Positions 1 to 10,960 of a stretch of DNA of 46,089 bases are shown in pieces. Both the position numbers and the translations under genes were made by a program. The notes beneath the pieces were generated by a model. It was not told the DNA's origin and did not search any database. It saw only the letters and a program-made list of their open reading frames with translations. The DNA comes from Chara braunii (taxonomy: Eukaryota > Streptophyta > Charophyceae > Charales > Characeae), in NCBI GenBank assembly GCA_003427395.1, contig BFEA01000343.1:1354148-1400236 (forward strand). The letters are read 5' to 3'. The stretch's first letter is position 1. Each line of letters begins with the position of its first letter.

Positions 1-55
<55 letters not shown>
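1..55. repeat. (AG)n microsatellite at the window edge
   Basis: About 27 uninterrupted AG units start at the first base. With the (CT)n run at the other end, this suggests the sequence ends where assembly could not cross dinucleotide repeats. From 56 to 305 I see no recognisable gene or element. Confidence 0.97.
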
Positions 56-59
<4 letters not shown>

Positions 60-305
60 TTGAGAGCGAGAATGAGAAGAAGAATCACACACATCGAGGG
101 AGGGGGAGTCGCGTTCATTCTGCAGTCGGGTTGTTGTTGTTGGAGAGACTCAAACTCGTCCATTGTATAATATAATAATTTTGGGTGGAAATTCTTCGTG
201 CGGCGTGCGCTGATTCATGTGTCATCTCTCGGCTTTCATGTGAACTCTCAGATGTATGTTCCTTTCATGCATGCCGCGAATTGGAACTGAATCCAGGAGG
301 TTCAT

Positions 306-1040
306 TGCATGGACAGGGAAGGGGAGATAATCAAGGTGAAGAGGGAGGGCAATCATGGGATGGGTATTAATCATTTGGGGGGAACGGCATGGTTGATACC
401 CGATCCTTATCGAGGGCTAATGATTGGAAAGGGGGGAGATGTCCACGTCTGCGTCCAGCAGGGCAGTCAATCCCCTCGTATGAGGGGAATCAATGCTGCC
501 CTGCGATTTTCATCCTATCAAATTAGCGTGGTAATGTTAAATTTTAACAGATCCGATATATCTGAGTAGTAGTGTTGAGTTGTTGATGTGGAGAGGGGAG
601 GGGTGATAATCGAGGTGAGAAGAGGGGTGGTTTTCATGTGATACGTATTAATCATGTGAAGCGTGGGCATGATTGACACCTGATCCTTAGCGAGGGTTGG
701 TGAATGGAATGGGGGAGGGTTGCCCACATCTGGGTACAGCAGGGCAGTTAATCCCCTCGTACTCGTACGAGGGCAATCAATGCTGCCCTGCGCCGTCATA
801 GGAATACTGGGCAGGATAGGTGACAGATTTGATATATTTGAGTAGCAATGTTGACTTATAGATGTGGACAGGGGAGGGGCGATAATCATGGCGAGAAGAG
901 GGGTGGTTATCATGTGCAAGGTATTAATCATGTGAAGGGAGGGCATGGTTCACACCTGAGCCGTAGCGAGGGCTAGTGAATGGAATGGGGAGGGATGTCC
1001 ACATCTGAGCACAGCAGGGCAGTGAATCCCCTCGTACATC
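306..1040. repeat. Diverged ~280-bp tandem array, about 2.6 units
   Basis: Three successive units begin near 306, 589 and 866. Each starts with a GTGGAnAGGGGAGGGG-like segment, then GATAATC, a GTATTAATCATG-like stretch, a GATCCTTA/GAGCCGTA segment, and a conserved CAGCAGGGCAGTnAATCCCCTCGTA segment spread across the unit. The third unit is cut off near 1040. Short open frames inside differ between units and look fortuitous. The array may be a satellite or the internal repeat of an unidentified element. Confidence 0.8.
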
Positions 1041-1343
1041 CTATCGACATGTTGTAATTTCTTACAGGGACGCAGGACCCAATTTCCTGCATGTGCAGCT
1101 CCCCACGAATAGATTGGAGCCAATCTCATGGCGGCCTCCAACCGGGGGGGTCCCCCTATCACCCTCTGGGTAGTTGGCCGGCAACAGATTAACAAAAAAA
1201 AAGAAAAAAAAGAAGAAGAATAATGGCCACATTGGTGTGGTTAAGTGCACACTTGGGTTCAGGCATTTTTTTCCCACAATGATATAGCAAGTAACGTGGA
1301 GCACAATAAATCCCTTGTGATCCCTTTGTCAACTTTTACTATA

Positions 1344-1442
1344 CCTTTTATAGGGGTACCCCTTTCGTTTGTTCTGCCTTTTATAGGGGTACCCCTTTCG
1401 TTTGTTCTGCCTTTTATAGGGGTACCCCTTTCGTTTGTTCTT
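1344..1442. repeat. 33-bp minisatellite, three identical units
   Basis: Three head-to-tail copies of a 33-bp unit containing the palindrome AGGGGTACCCCT. The units are identical, so the expansion is recent. The unit length is a multiple of three, so reading frames stay open through it on both strands, but nothing around it supports a real gene. Confidence 0.92.
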
Positions 1443-2851
1443 GCAGCTCCCCTTTTACAATGCCTCCCACGTACAAGGGTGGCCACATTGATTGTGGTTG
1501 AGCGCCAGCTGCCCACATCCCCGTGTGCCTTAACGGCACATTTGCACGTTATGAAGGGAGGCTAAGTAAAAGGGGAGGTATACTCCTATTCATTGTTCTT
1601 TAGATCTTCAGCTTATATGTTGGCTGTTCTCTTAGTGATGCTCATTCCTATGCATTGACTAGTGGTGCACAAGGGGAGGGAAGAAGGGACAGGGTGGGAG
1701 GCGGTGTTCTATAGGGAGTGCGAGACGGGAGAAAGTGGAGTGGCAGAGGACAGAACATAGTATCACTCACCATTGGAGCATTCTACTCTCGAATGGCACA
1801 AGGGGCCTGTCATTGTTTGGGTTGCCGAAAATTTGGAGTTGAGAAGAAGCTGTTGCCTATGGAAAGTGGCCACCCCTACAAACCGGACAGGACCGGTTCG
1901 GGTGTGGACTGTGGAAAGCACCACATCCAATTCTCGCAGTTGCAGTTGCTGGATCAAATGGCACGGCGTAGACAGATGTCACAGGCTACGCGGCTCCTAC
2001 ACGCTATGAATACAGAGGCGGCGCGGCCGCAATTGTAGAGGCATTGCCGTTCCAGCCCGTCTACAAATCGGACAAGACATGTCAGGGTGCCATGCATGAC
2101 TGCAATATTGACAGTTATAATACGTATGCAAACAAAAACTCGCATGGGCTATCCCTTCATAATCCTCACGGCACAAGGCATGGGAACCACATGCTAGCCG
2201 AAGCTGCGGTGGGTCGTCACAGAGCGGCATTGAGCAGGTTTCTTGGGTTTCAGCAATGTTTATTCCCTCTCTATGGGCAGACGACAACAGGGATTGATTC
2301 AAAGCAAGGGTGTTTAGCTACTGCGGGATTTGGTCTGCGGCAGCTCGCCCTGGTCGTGATAGCCTTTCAGTACAGCGCTCTGTAGGTGGTTCATATGGTA
2401 GTCTGTTTTCCTCCTCAAGCTGCTGAGTCAGTCGTTTGTCTGGCAAGGAGGAAGGAAATCCGTCTGCAGTTGCAGTAGGTGTATACCCAACACTGCATGT
2501 GGCACATGCTAGGAGAGGATGTGGCGGATGACGGCACCAGGGATACTCCATGCAGGAGAGAGACATACTTTCTATGACAGCTTCCTGGAAACATTGACGA
2601 CACATGGCATGTTGCAGACATGCCAGTAGGAAAGTAGGCTGACGTTCGCATCTATTTAAGCATGGCAGGTCAAGGCCACAACGGCATGCTGGGCATTGGG
2701 CAATTAATTAGGGGCTGCGGGGGATGAGTACAAGACAAAGGGTTGCAGTTTTTGCAGCAGACGCTGACAGTGACCATCCCTTCGTAGTGTTCGGAGCAGA
2801 GGAAGGAGAGCATGCTAACAGTACTGTAGTGGCGTGACGGCAGCATGGGAT
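1443..2851. other. Unassigned stretch
   Basis: About 1.4 kb with several overlapping short open frames on both strands and no recognisable protein motif, RNA or terminal repeat. The right edge abuts a mate-pair adapter, so its position next to what follows is not dependable. Confidence 0.5.
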
Positions 2852-2889
2852 CTGTCTCTTATACACATCTAGATGTGTATAAGAGACAG
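2852..2889. other. Nextera mate-pair junction adapter (assembly artefact)
   Basis: CTGTCTCTTATACACATCT is followed directly by its reverse complement AGATGTGTATAAGAGACAG. These are the two 19-bp Tn5 mosaic ends of the Nextera mate-pair circularisation junction. It is synthetic, not genomic, so the sequences on either side were not neighbours in the genome. Translation across it gives the artefact peptide SYTHLDVYKRQ, which has no biological meaning. Confidence 0.98.
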
Positions 2890-2967
2890 GGTCAGTCTGG
2901 ACCCCACAGAAAAGCGGCAAGGAAAAACTTTTCCAAGAGGCCGTTTCCGGGACCCCACAGCGGGCGN

Positions 2968-3037
<70 letters not shown>
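2968..3037. repeat. (GA)n microsatellite
   Basis: About 35 GA units directly after an ambiguous base at 2967. They lie inside the piece bounded by the two adapters (2890-3543), whose true genomic position is unknown. Confidence 0.97.
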
Positions 3038-3042
<5 letters not shown>

Positions 3043-3147
3043 TACACATGCATAAAAAGACAGACAACAAGGAAAAGGTGGGCGTTTTTTTGCAGTGAAA
3101 TTCTTCTTTTTCTTCCTTTTCTCTTTCTTCTCTCTTCTTTTTTGAAA

Positions 3148-3300
3148 GGGCGACAGCCTTGAGATATCATCATGGAACTGACCGGCTGTAGGTAATTCAG
3201 AACTATTATCAACTTTAGTATTTTACTCATCTGTTTCCGGTGGAGTTTGAACTCGGTTCTGTATTTCAACAGTTCAGGTGTGTGTGTACTAATGGAGCTA
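3148..3300 (-). mobile_element. Partial tRNA-derived SINE, third copy
   Basis: Read on the minus strand, this ends in a tail like those of the two fuller SINE copies at 40366-40830 and 40943-41655: a GAATTAC segment, a GCCGGTCA-like segment, then ATCTCAAGGCTGTCGCCC. Upstream on the same strand, GAGTTCAAACTCC (near 3238-3252) resembles an RNA polymerase III B box. The A box is degenerate. The copy sits between two adapters, so its genomic setting is uncertain. Confidence 0.5.
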
Positions 3301-3543
3301 GCCCAGTTGGTACGTGCAGTGGAATTCTGTTTCTTGACAGCCAGCTCATACTGAGGAGTCCCCACTAGTGATATGTTCGTGCTTGGAAAACTGAACCTGG
3401 CCATAAAAGTGGCCAGGTTCGTGCGTTCTTAGCATGAAAATAGCCCCTGCGGAGCCTGCCTCTGACTCTCCTGAGTTCTCTTTTCCGGTTGTCAAGCAAA
3501 TCATTCGGTCACTAGTTCACCTGGACTCTCCTCCTCCCTCCCC

Positions 3544-3581
3544 CTGTCTCTTATACACATCTAGATGTGTATAAGAGACAG
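3544..3581. other. Second Nextera mate-pair junction adapter (assembly artefact)
   Basis: The same 38-bp double mosaic-end palindrome as at 2852-2889. It abuts exon 2 of the p25-alpha gene and replaces whatever genuinely follows that exon. In a mate-pair circle the two flanks are opposite ends of one multi-kilobase fragment, so the sequence to the left probably belongs several kilobases away. Confidence 0.98.
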
Positions 3582-3671
3582 GCCTATGACCGCATCCCGA
3601 GTTACACCCTTCTTTTCGGCCAGCAAATCCAAGGCAGAAGAAAACTCTTTGAAGTTGATCTTCCTGGCAGT
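3582..3671 (-). CDS. TPPP/p25-alpha family protein, exon 2 (partial)
   Basis: This exon continues the p25-alpha protein begun at 30929-31120. On the minus strand a good acceptor, CTTCTCCTTGCAG, ends at 3672, and 30 codons follow. They start T-A-R-K-I-N-F-K-E-F and run through a helix (SSALDLLAEKKGV) to AVIG. This is the second half of the EF-hand-like core of the tubulin polymerisation-promoting family, equivalent to the K-x-I-T-F-x-x-F segment that follows KGK in animal TPPP. Exon 1 ends in phase 0 with KIKGK and this exon starts in phase 0, so the join is exact. The 3' end is not a splice site: the exon stops where adapter sequence begins. Family proteins bind tubulin and microtubules. Residues 65-94 are seen and the C-terminal part is missing. 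Confidence 0.85.
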
Positions 3672-3673
3672 CT

Positions 3674-5646
3674 GCAAGGAGAAGAACAAGAGATGGACAA
3701 AAAAGCTTAGCGTGTACTCAGCCTTGAAGTATTCCAAATTTCCAATTGACTGTGGCCTTACTTGTTCAACAAATGCATGCAGGCAGGTCCTGGTGTGAGT
3801 ATGCCCTTGGTCACTTGTGCTGTTTTAAGGCTCTGCCTGAAAAACTCTTTCCTTAAGCCAGGGGCATCACGCACTGTCTTATTATTTTCTTGTTTTGCCA
3901 CTGTATTCTTTACGGTCGTCCTTTTCAACGTTCTTCCCAGTGCCATTCTGTAACTCAAACAGCCATTTTCAAGGGCAGAAAACCGCTTACAGTATTTTGG
4001 GGCTCTAGAAGTGCGTGTACTGTTGTTAATGTATTATATGCATTTATTTCAATTTTTTAAATATCCAATATTATCCATAAGATGTGGCTGCAAATCGACG
4101 ACAAAAAAACGTGAGGCAGCTGAGGCCCCAAAACCCTAAACAACATAAAGATGTAAAACCCTCAATGTGCAATGAGTCAATGCCCCGCACAGTCAAGTCC
4201 GAGATTTCTGCATCTATGATTTTTCTGAGGAATGTTGTTTGTTGGTTGGATTTGTAGAGATTTCTGAGTCTGAGTCCGTTTACTGTGTTGCCTTCGTGTC
4301 CAAGAGTCTATCTGATTCTTGCCAAGTCTAGGTCTGTGTGCGTGATCAAACTGTTCTTGCACTGCGGTTATGTGTCCCAGGAGGGGTATGACAGTGAGTA
4401 GGTACAGTTACAGGGGTAGGGCTGGAATTTGGATGGCGAACGCACTTCGAGGAAACTCTAGGACGGACAAAGTAGAACTAGATAGGAACCGGGTAGGGAT
4501 TCGCCAGTGAGTCAGAAAGGCCCTAGAGTCTGGTAGCCTTTAAGTGGGTCATGATGGTACCATGCACGAATAATGCAAGGATTAGGGCTTGATTAGGGCT
4601 TGATACGGGGCCTGCAGGCTGGTTACATACTGTAATGATGTTCCCACCGAAGGGCAGGAACAGCTGGTAGGACTCTGCATCTGTACGAGGCTGGAGTACC
4701 TGCATAGGACGGACTGGAGGCCGGAGAGGCGCAAGTATATCATTCACTGAAATGGGTAGGCATGGCTTTCACCCCGCAGTGATGTTGCTTCTTTGGCCTG
4801 AGGGAGAGTGAGGCAGAGCACTAGGGTGAGGACGGAGGAGCTGGGGTGAGAAAGAAGACTTTCATGGCTATGGAAGATGTGCAGTAGTAGAAGGGAGAGG
4901 ACCTAGGCTATGCAGGCAGAGAGAACAGGACATCAACCTAGGCTTGGAGGTAGGTGGAAGGGAAGAGTACAGGCATAAGAGGAGGAAGGAGGGAACTGAC
5001 CCAAGAGACTTACCTTTGGCTATGGTGGACCTTCATCTCCACTCCCTTCATTGGCGCTGCATCTAGAAGGCCCCTATTTGGGTACCAGCTTGACATGAAC
5101 TTCATCCAGATGTGTGGCTACAACAAACTGAAATGGGAGAGGCATGGCAGTAGTGCATTTTCCTTTAACGTCCATATTAGACATGGATGAGCTGCCATAG
5201 CTAGTCATGCAACCAATACAGGAGGAGAGAGAGAGAGTGAGCTAAAGGAGAGCTCTTTGAGTGCTGGCAGTAATAAGAATCATTCGGACATTGATTCTTG
5301 TTCATTCATTCATTCATTCACTACTGACTGTATTTATTGCTAATACGAGGACGAGGTGATTATGTGACGGCTGATGATGATGATAATGGCAAGCGGAGGA
5401 GATGACATTGGTTCAATCCTGTTTTCTTCTTCTTCTTCTTCTTCTTCTTCTTCTTCTTCTTCTTCTTCTTCTTCTTCTTCTTTCTCTCTTCATTCTTCTC
5501 CTCTTCTTCTTTGTCTTCCGTTCTTCATTCTTCTTCTCTCCTGGTGCGAATCCACTTCTTCTTGAGTTGGGATGTATGAGATTATGTCCAAGTTAAGTCT
5601 TGCATTGTGAACTGAGCAGGATCATATCTATTCGTATCAGAGCTGA
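3674..5646. other. Unassigned stretch with short microsatellites
   Basis: No gene or mobile element is recognised. It contains an (ATTC)n run at 5303-5321 and a (TCT)n run at about 5425-5483, whose polyserine and polyleucine open frames are simple-repeat artefacts. Near 5630, next to the LTR edge, is CGTATCAGAGCTG, which resembles an initiator-Met primer binding site but has no LTR beside it in the right order. Confidence 0.5.
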
Positions 5647-6934
5647 TGTTGCATACTGTAAGGGTGCAGACCAGACCAAGAACCGACCTCTCTCACAAAG
5701 TACAAGATAGCGTAGCGGAAGACTTAGATACCAATGATCCGAACAATCAATATTGCAATGCAGCCCCGAACATACATCATCATCATCACTCCATGGTGTG
5801 AAGGGGCCTGGCGCTCACACAGGAAGAATGCGCCAGTCCCCAACCATACACAGACGAAGAAGAGGGGGGTTAGACGAAGAAGAGGGGAAGATGGGAATGT
5901 CGTCAACACCAAGTCTTCGGCACAGGCCCAAATAGTCCCTCGTCAAAATGTCTGAATCCCAATGTCGAGTCTGGATCCAATGTCGTCAAGTCTCAAGTCA
6001 CAACTCTCTCTCTCTCTGTCGTAGTCCGCTGATACTGAGAAGTCAGGTAGTGAGAGGGTGAAGAAGAGATGGTGGACTTAGAAGAGGAAGAAGAAGAACT
6101 CTCTCTCTCTCTCTCTCTCAGTCCGGTACTAGCCTGTGAAGCTGGCGCCTTGATGCAGGTACCTCGAAGATGGAGCTGGAGGTATGGCGCCACAGGTAAG
6201 TCTCACTGGCCTCCGCCAGCCATCTCTCTCCAACTCTACTACTACCACTACTAGCGCCCAGCGCTGAAGACTACTGCTACTGCTACTAGCGCCCAGCGCT
6301 GAAGACTACTGCTACTGCTACTAGAGCCCAGCGCTGAAGACTACTGCTACTGCTACTAGAGCCCAGCGCTGAAGACTACTGCTACTGCTACTAGCGCCCA
6401 GCGCTGAAAACTACTGCTAGCGCTAAGCTACTCCTGCAGCGCTCCTCCAGAGTGCTGCTGCCGAATCCTGAAGACTACTACTGCCTCGGCCTCTGACTGC
6501 CCGTGAAGTGCATGGGAACTCCCTATGTACTACCTCGGCCTGCCTCCTGACTGCCTGCAGCTGCAGGGCGGGGCAGTCCAGGAGGCTGCTCTTGCCAATG
6601 CCGAGGTGAGCCAGGGCCTGCCGCTGCAGCTCCTGCTGAGGCTGGCGTGGGAACAGGCCAAAAATAGCCTGTTCCTGAAACCCTGGTTTTGTGCCTGAGT
6701 GTTAGGGCCGGTCGATCTTACGAGGGCCCGAAAGTGGCCCTCCGTTTCAGGCTGAAAAGACTCAGGGCCTGAAAGGCCCTGTTTTAGGCTGAAACGACAT
6801 AGGGCCTGCAGGCCCTCGTTTTTCAGTCTTTCAGGCTGAAACGACACGGGGCCTGTAAGCCCTTGTTTCTAGGCTTTTAGGCTGAGACTGCAGGACAGGC
6901 CCTGCAGGCCCGTGTGGCTGCGCAGTATGCCACA
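5647..6934 (-). mobile_element. 3' LTR of Ty3/gypsy element 1 (LTR family 1)
   Basis: Read on the minus strand, the LTR begins TGTGGCATAC just after the polypurine tract and ends GTATGCAACA. The ends are near-perfect inverted repeats with the usual TG...CA. A second copy of the family, with the same ends, lies at 42918-44260. The length is 1288 bp. Copies differ by internal tandem expansions; here a 35-bp unit is repeated five times. On the plus strand it carries CACAGGTAAGT at 6191-6201, a strong antisense splice-donor match shared with LTR family 2. Confidence 0.88.
6253..6427. repeat. 35-bp tandem repeat inside LTR 1, five units
   Basis: Units start at 6253, 6288, 6323, 6358 and 6393. Each contains CCCAGCGCTGAAGACTACTG and a (TGCTAC) run. 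The other LTR of this family has the core only about once, near 43570, so the expansion arose after the copies diverged. Confidence 0.93.
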
Positions 6935-6949
6935 CCCCCCCCTCCTTGA
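6935..6949 (-). other. Polypurine tract of element 1
   Basis: On the minus strand, CAAGGAGGGGGGGG sits immediately before the 3' LTR start (TGTGGCATAC). This is the expected place and composition of the plus-strand primer for reverse transcription. Confidence 0.85.
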
Positions 6950-6959
6950 AAGACCGAGC

Positions 6960-9900
6960 TTACCTGCGAGGGCGAAGCTGTCTGTCTGAGGGAGGGACCA
7001 CAGCCCGGGTGGGAGGGGCAGGTCGTGAAGTTCCCTGAGCTAACCTTTGTCGCTCGTAGTGAGCGTAGATCAGCGGTGCGGATGCTTTCAAATCTGTTCC
7101 TGAAATCCACCGAGTGTCGTCGGATCGCATGCTTTGAATGTAACTTTGTACTGTCGAGGCTTGCTGCCGTACTTGCGATCCGTGATGACGCGGTCAACCT
7201 CCTGATGACCGTCCATAGATGGAGGATCTTGCGATCTTCGGCCCGGGAAGTCGTCGCTCTTGGCTGGTGTATATGTTGCCAGCTTCGAGGCGTGAAAGAC
7301 TGGATGGACCATCAGATGCGGGGGAATGTTGATCACAAATGAGGGGCCATCGGGCTCATCGCCCGCGGCTGATGTCACGGGCCATGGTCCAAACCACTTG
7401 GGAAGCAGTTTGCGTGAAACATCCTGTTCGAGTGCAAACTCTTCCACGGAGACCCACACCAGATCACCGGCGCGGATGGGACATGGCACGCGATGCCTGT
7501 TGGCTTGCTGCTGCATGCGGACTTGAGCCTTTTGCATGTTCGCGCGGGCTTGAGACATCAATTCCCTGTACTTCCGAACGGAAGCGGGGGAGCAAGCAGC
7601 GTCTATGTCGGCTGTTCGTGGGAGGAGAAGATCAGTGAAGATACGGCCCTTCCGGCCACCGTGGTGCAACTCGAATGGAGTTACGCCGATCGCCGGATGC
7701 AACGAAGTGTTGTAGGCGAACTCGATGTCGGGGAGGCGGTCAACCCAATCCTTCTGATCCGGACGGATGAGTGTACGAAGCATCATTTGAGCGGTTTGAT
7801 GTGCCCGCTCTGTTTGCCCGTCCGTTTGTGGATGCTGAGACGAACTTGGTTTCATCTTCATGCCGGATTCCTGCATGAGAGAAGTCCAAAATGCCGACAT
7901 GAAGCGAGTGTCGCAGTCGCTGACGATGTCTTCCGGCACGCCATGGCTGCAAATCCAGTTGGTGTGTAGGAGGCACGCAAGTTCGGGAGCCGTGGCGTAG
8001 TACTTGCAAGGAAGAAATCGCGCATACTTACTCAAACGGTCAACGACCGTGAGGATGTCGTCGTGCCCGAGCCGGTCGCGGGGAAACGGACCCGTGACGT
8101 CCATGGCAATGGAGAGGCCGGGTTCCTGTGGGATAGGCATCGGGCGCAACTCGCCGTAGGGATTGCAGTTGCGGGGCTTGCTTCGTCGGCAAACTTCGCA
8201 AAAGTCGCAATACCGAGTGACATCGGTAATGAGGTCAGGCCATCGGAATCGTTGCCGAAGTCGTGCAATAGTGCAATTGACTCCAAAATGGTCGGCGAGT
8301 CGCGAGTCATGGTACTCAACGAGAAGGCGAGTCCGAAGACGACGGTCATGTGGGACACACAATAAGTCCTTGCCTCTCGAGTGAAGGAGCAAGTACCCGT
8401 CGACGATGCGATAATGGCTGGCCGGCGGGTGATCCGAAGATAGCTGCTCGTACAACGTGGCGAAATCCGGATCGGACTCATAGCCCCGGATGAAGTGTCG
8501 CTGGAGTTCCTCGTCAAATGCGAAGGCATGATGTGTCATAGCGCAAAGATCGGGTCTTTCCGAGAGTGCATCTGCTGCGCGATTGGAGAGGCCGGGGAGA
8601 TGTTTTGGTGTGAAGTCAAATTGGTCGATGAAGTACAGCCATCGTCCGATCGTGATGCTCACCGTATCCTGCGTCTTGTAGTAGGTCAATGGGTTGTTGT
8701 TCGTGACCCATGTGAACCTACGACGCCCAAGGAGGAAGTGCCGCCATCGCTTGAGAGCCATCACGAACGCGAGCAACTCCTTCTTCCTTGCATCATCAAG
8801 TGAATTGATGGGAGGCACTTTGTGGCTGAAATACTCCACAGGGTGCCAATCGTCGCCGTCATGTTGTTCCAAGACCGCCCCAATGCCATAGCCGGAAGCA
8901 TTGGTTGTCACTCTCGTTGGCAGGGTGGGGTCATAGATGCTAAGGACGGGTGCCATGAGCATGGCCATCTTGAGTGCTTGGAATGATCGGCGTGCGTCGT
9001 CATCGAATACGAATGGCACCTTTGGCGATTGTAATCTCGTCATAGGTGCAGCAATCCTTGAGTACCCGGTGATGAAGCGTTGATAGTAGTTTGCCAACCC
9101 CATGAATGAACGAACGTCCGTGGTGTTGGTGGGCTCGGGCCATACGCGGATGGCCTCGATCTTGTCCGCAAGTGGACGGATGCCTTGCGGCGTCACATAA
9201 TGTCCCAAGTACTCCAGCTCTTGCCGCGCGAATTTGCATTTGTCGCGGTTGGCTTTGTACATGGCTTGTCGTAGCCGCTCCAAAACGGTGCGCAGGTGCT
9301 CCACATGCTCGTCCAAACTCTGGCTGTACACCAAGATGTCGTCGAGGTAGATGAGTACGAATCTATCCAACATGTGTCGGAACTCCGTTGTCATAGCCGC
9401 TTGGAATGTGGCCGGGGCATTTGTAAGGCCAAAAGGCATAACCAGCCATTTGAAATGCCCATATCGCGTCTTAAACGCGGTCTTGTAGCGGTCCTCCTGT
9501 CGGATCTCGAGTTGGTGATATCTCGATTTGAGGTCAAGCTTGGAGAAGAACTTGGCGCCGCCCAGTCGTTCGAGGAGGTCGTGAATGCGTGGAAGAGGGC
9601 CGACGTTCTTGACGGTTTGCGCGTTGAGCTTGCGATAATCGATGCACAACTGCAGCTCCTTGTTCTTCTTCCGGACGAAGAGAACAGGAGCACCGTATGG
9701 CAAAGAGCTAGGCCGAATCCAGCCTTTCTCGAGAAGGTCGTCGAGTTGTGCCCTTAGCACACTTAAATCTTCCTCGCTCATGCGGTAGATGCAACCACGC
9801 GGATGTACGGCCCCATCCTCGAGGATGATCTCGTGGCGGATGGGCCGATCCGGTACTACTCCGTGCGGGGTTTCGAACAGGTCGCCGTAGGCATCGAGAA

Positions 9901-10291
9901 GCTCGGTGATGCGTGGGTCCGGTGGTGAGTCCGTCGATGGAATGTCTTGGGGCGGGAGGGTGTGGAGAAAACACACCCCCATCTCCTCCATGTCATCCCG
10001 GATGATGGAAGCTCGAATGCTTGCGGCGGACACCACGTGGCAGCTGATCGAAGGGTGAGGAGGAGGCACCGTGCATGGGACTAGTACTCCGTTCCAATCA
10101 CGAACGTGAACGGTGCGTTGGTAGAAGTTCACCGGGTGATCCTCGCTTCGCAGCCATGACATGCCCAAGATCATGTCGAACTTGGTGTCCAAAATATCGA
10201 AGGACACGGCCTCGGTTGCATGCGGGGCAAAGTACACGGGGACGGCATCAATGCACCGGTCGATTGACTTGTGCATGTGACCGTCGGCCAA
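6960..10291 (-). pseudogene. pol: Ty3/gypsy element 1 pol: reverse transcriptase, RNase H, integrase, chromodomain
   Basis: The first 1067 codons read in one frame. It opens with the C-terminal half of the protease (DILDTKFDMILGMSWL). Reverse transcriptase follows at about 165-345, with K-L-D-L-K at 251-255 and the catalytic YLDD at 315-318. RNase H is at about 455-580, integrase zinc finger H661/H668/C698/C701 and catalytic D731, D792 and E828 (D-35-E), then a chromodomain-like start (EVDRVITDRK, 1031-1040). Two RNase H catalytic aspartates read as asparagine (N464 and N531); the third, D574, is kept. Near 7118-7122 a one-base change throws the frame, and the rest of the chromodomain reads in another frame to TAA at 6960-6962. 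The element would encode replication and integration enzymes but is inactive as seen here. Confidence 0.93.
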
Positions 10292-10960
10292 CGTGACTTG
10301 CGTGGGTTGCGACTAGGCCAGCGTATACCATAAAGTCTTGGCTCATGTAGTTGCGAGTAGCTCCGCAATCGATCAAAGCGCTGCACGTCGCCTCTCCGAT
10401 CTGAATGCGTATGTACAACAATGGTGTGTCGATGTCGTCGTACCGTTGTGTCTTGAACTCGCGGTCGATCTTCGCAATGTAGGCGTGAAGGTCGACAACC
10501 TCTACTCCGGCATCCATCAACGGAGTGGGTATTACAGTGTGCAAGTAATCCCGCAATTGTGCCATGAGCACGTTGCAATGCGGTTTCGGCAATCGACCGG
10601 ACCGGGGAAAGGGCATCCATTGGAAGTCCGCAAACTTCAACGGGTCGAGCTCTTCAAGTCTTGACCATGTCGTCGAATCCCCGGCGATAGATGGCGGCGA
10701 AGTTGCCGGCTCGGTTGCCGATGGTAGTGAAACCGGGCATGCGGTGGATTGTTGCACGTGGAGTGGTTGGTCCAACGGTGGGACCAAGTGGACAGCATAA
10801 CCCTCGTAAGTAAACCGAGGACTTGCGACATTCGCATCCTCCCCAGATGTGTAGGAGGCCGCTAGCAAGGCGGCCGAATCTGGCGGAGTGAGAGGTGGGG
10901 TTGCCTCACCTCCTGCGCAACTCAGTTTCTCGAGTTGATGCGCGGCCGAACATCCTCCTT
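10248..10960 (-). pseudogene. Ty3/gypsy element 1 protease region
   Basis: This frame lies between gag and the reverse transcriptase frame. It carries a retropepsin active site read as A-L-I-D-C-G-A-T-R-N-Y (usual form D-S/T-G-A). The frame is -1 relative to gag upstream and shifts +1 into the reverse transcriptase frame near 10284-10300, so gag and pol share one frame and only this middle part is offset. The gag overlap could be a natural -1 frameshift or an indel; no canonical slippery heptamer is seen at the gag stop. The second shift falls inside the protease fold and is almost certainly a mutation. The retropepsin would mature the gag-pol polyprotein. Confidence 0.8.

Noticed and set aside
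1763-2302. Cysteine-containing minus-strand frames resembling a RING-like spacing (CPICRRAG)
   Set aside because: One CxxC and scattered cysteines do not make the full ligand pattern, and overlapping frames on both strands are equally open.
2708-3404. Open frames on both strands with long (RE)n or (SL)n stretches
   Set aside because: They are translations of the GA microsatellite and the adapter, with no conserved content.
3565-3798. Plus-strand open frame beginning MCIRDRPMTASRV
   Set aside because: Its start lies in the Nextera adapter, and it runs antisense through the p25-alpha exon and into the intron.
5374-5596. Polyserine and polyleucine open frames
   Set aside because: Translations of a (TCT)n microsatellite.
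5625-5646. Primer-binding-site-like CGTATCAGAGCTG next to the element 1 LTR
   Set aside because: It lies on the outer side of a 3' LTR and in the opposite sense to that element, and no plus-strand LTR precedes it. Probably chance.
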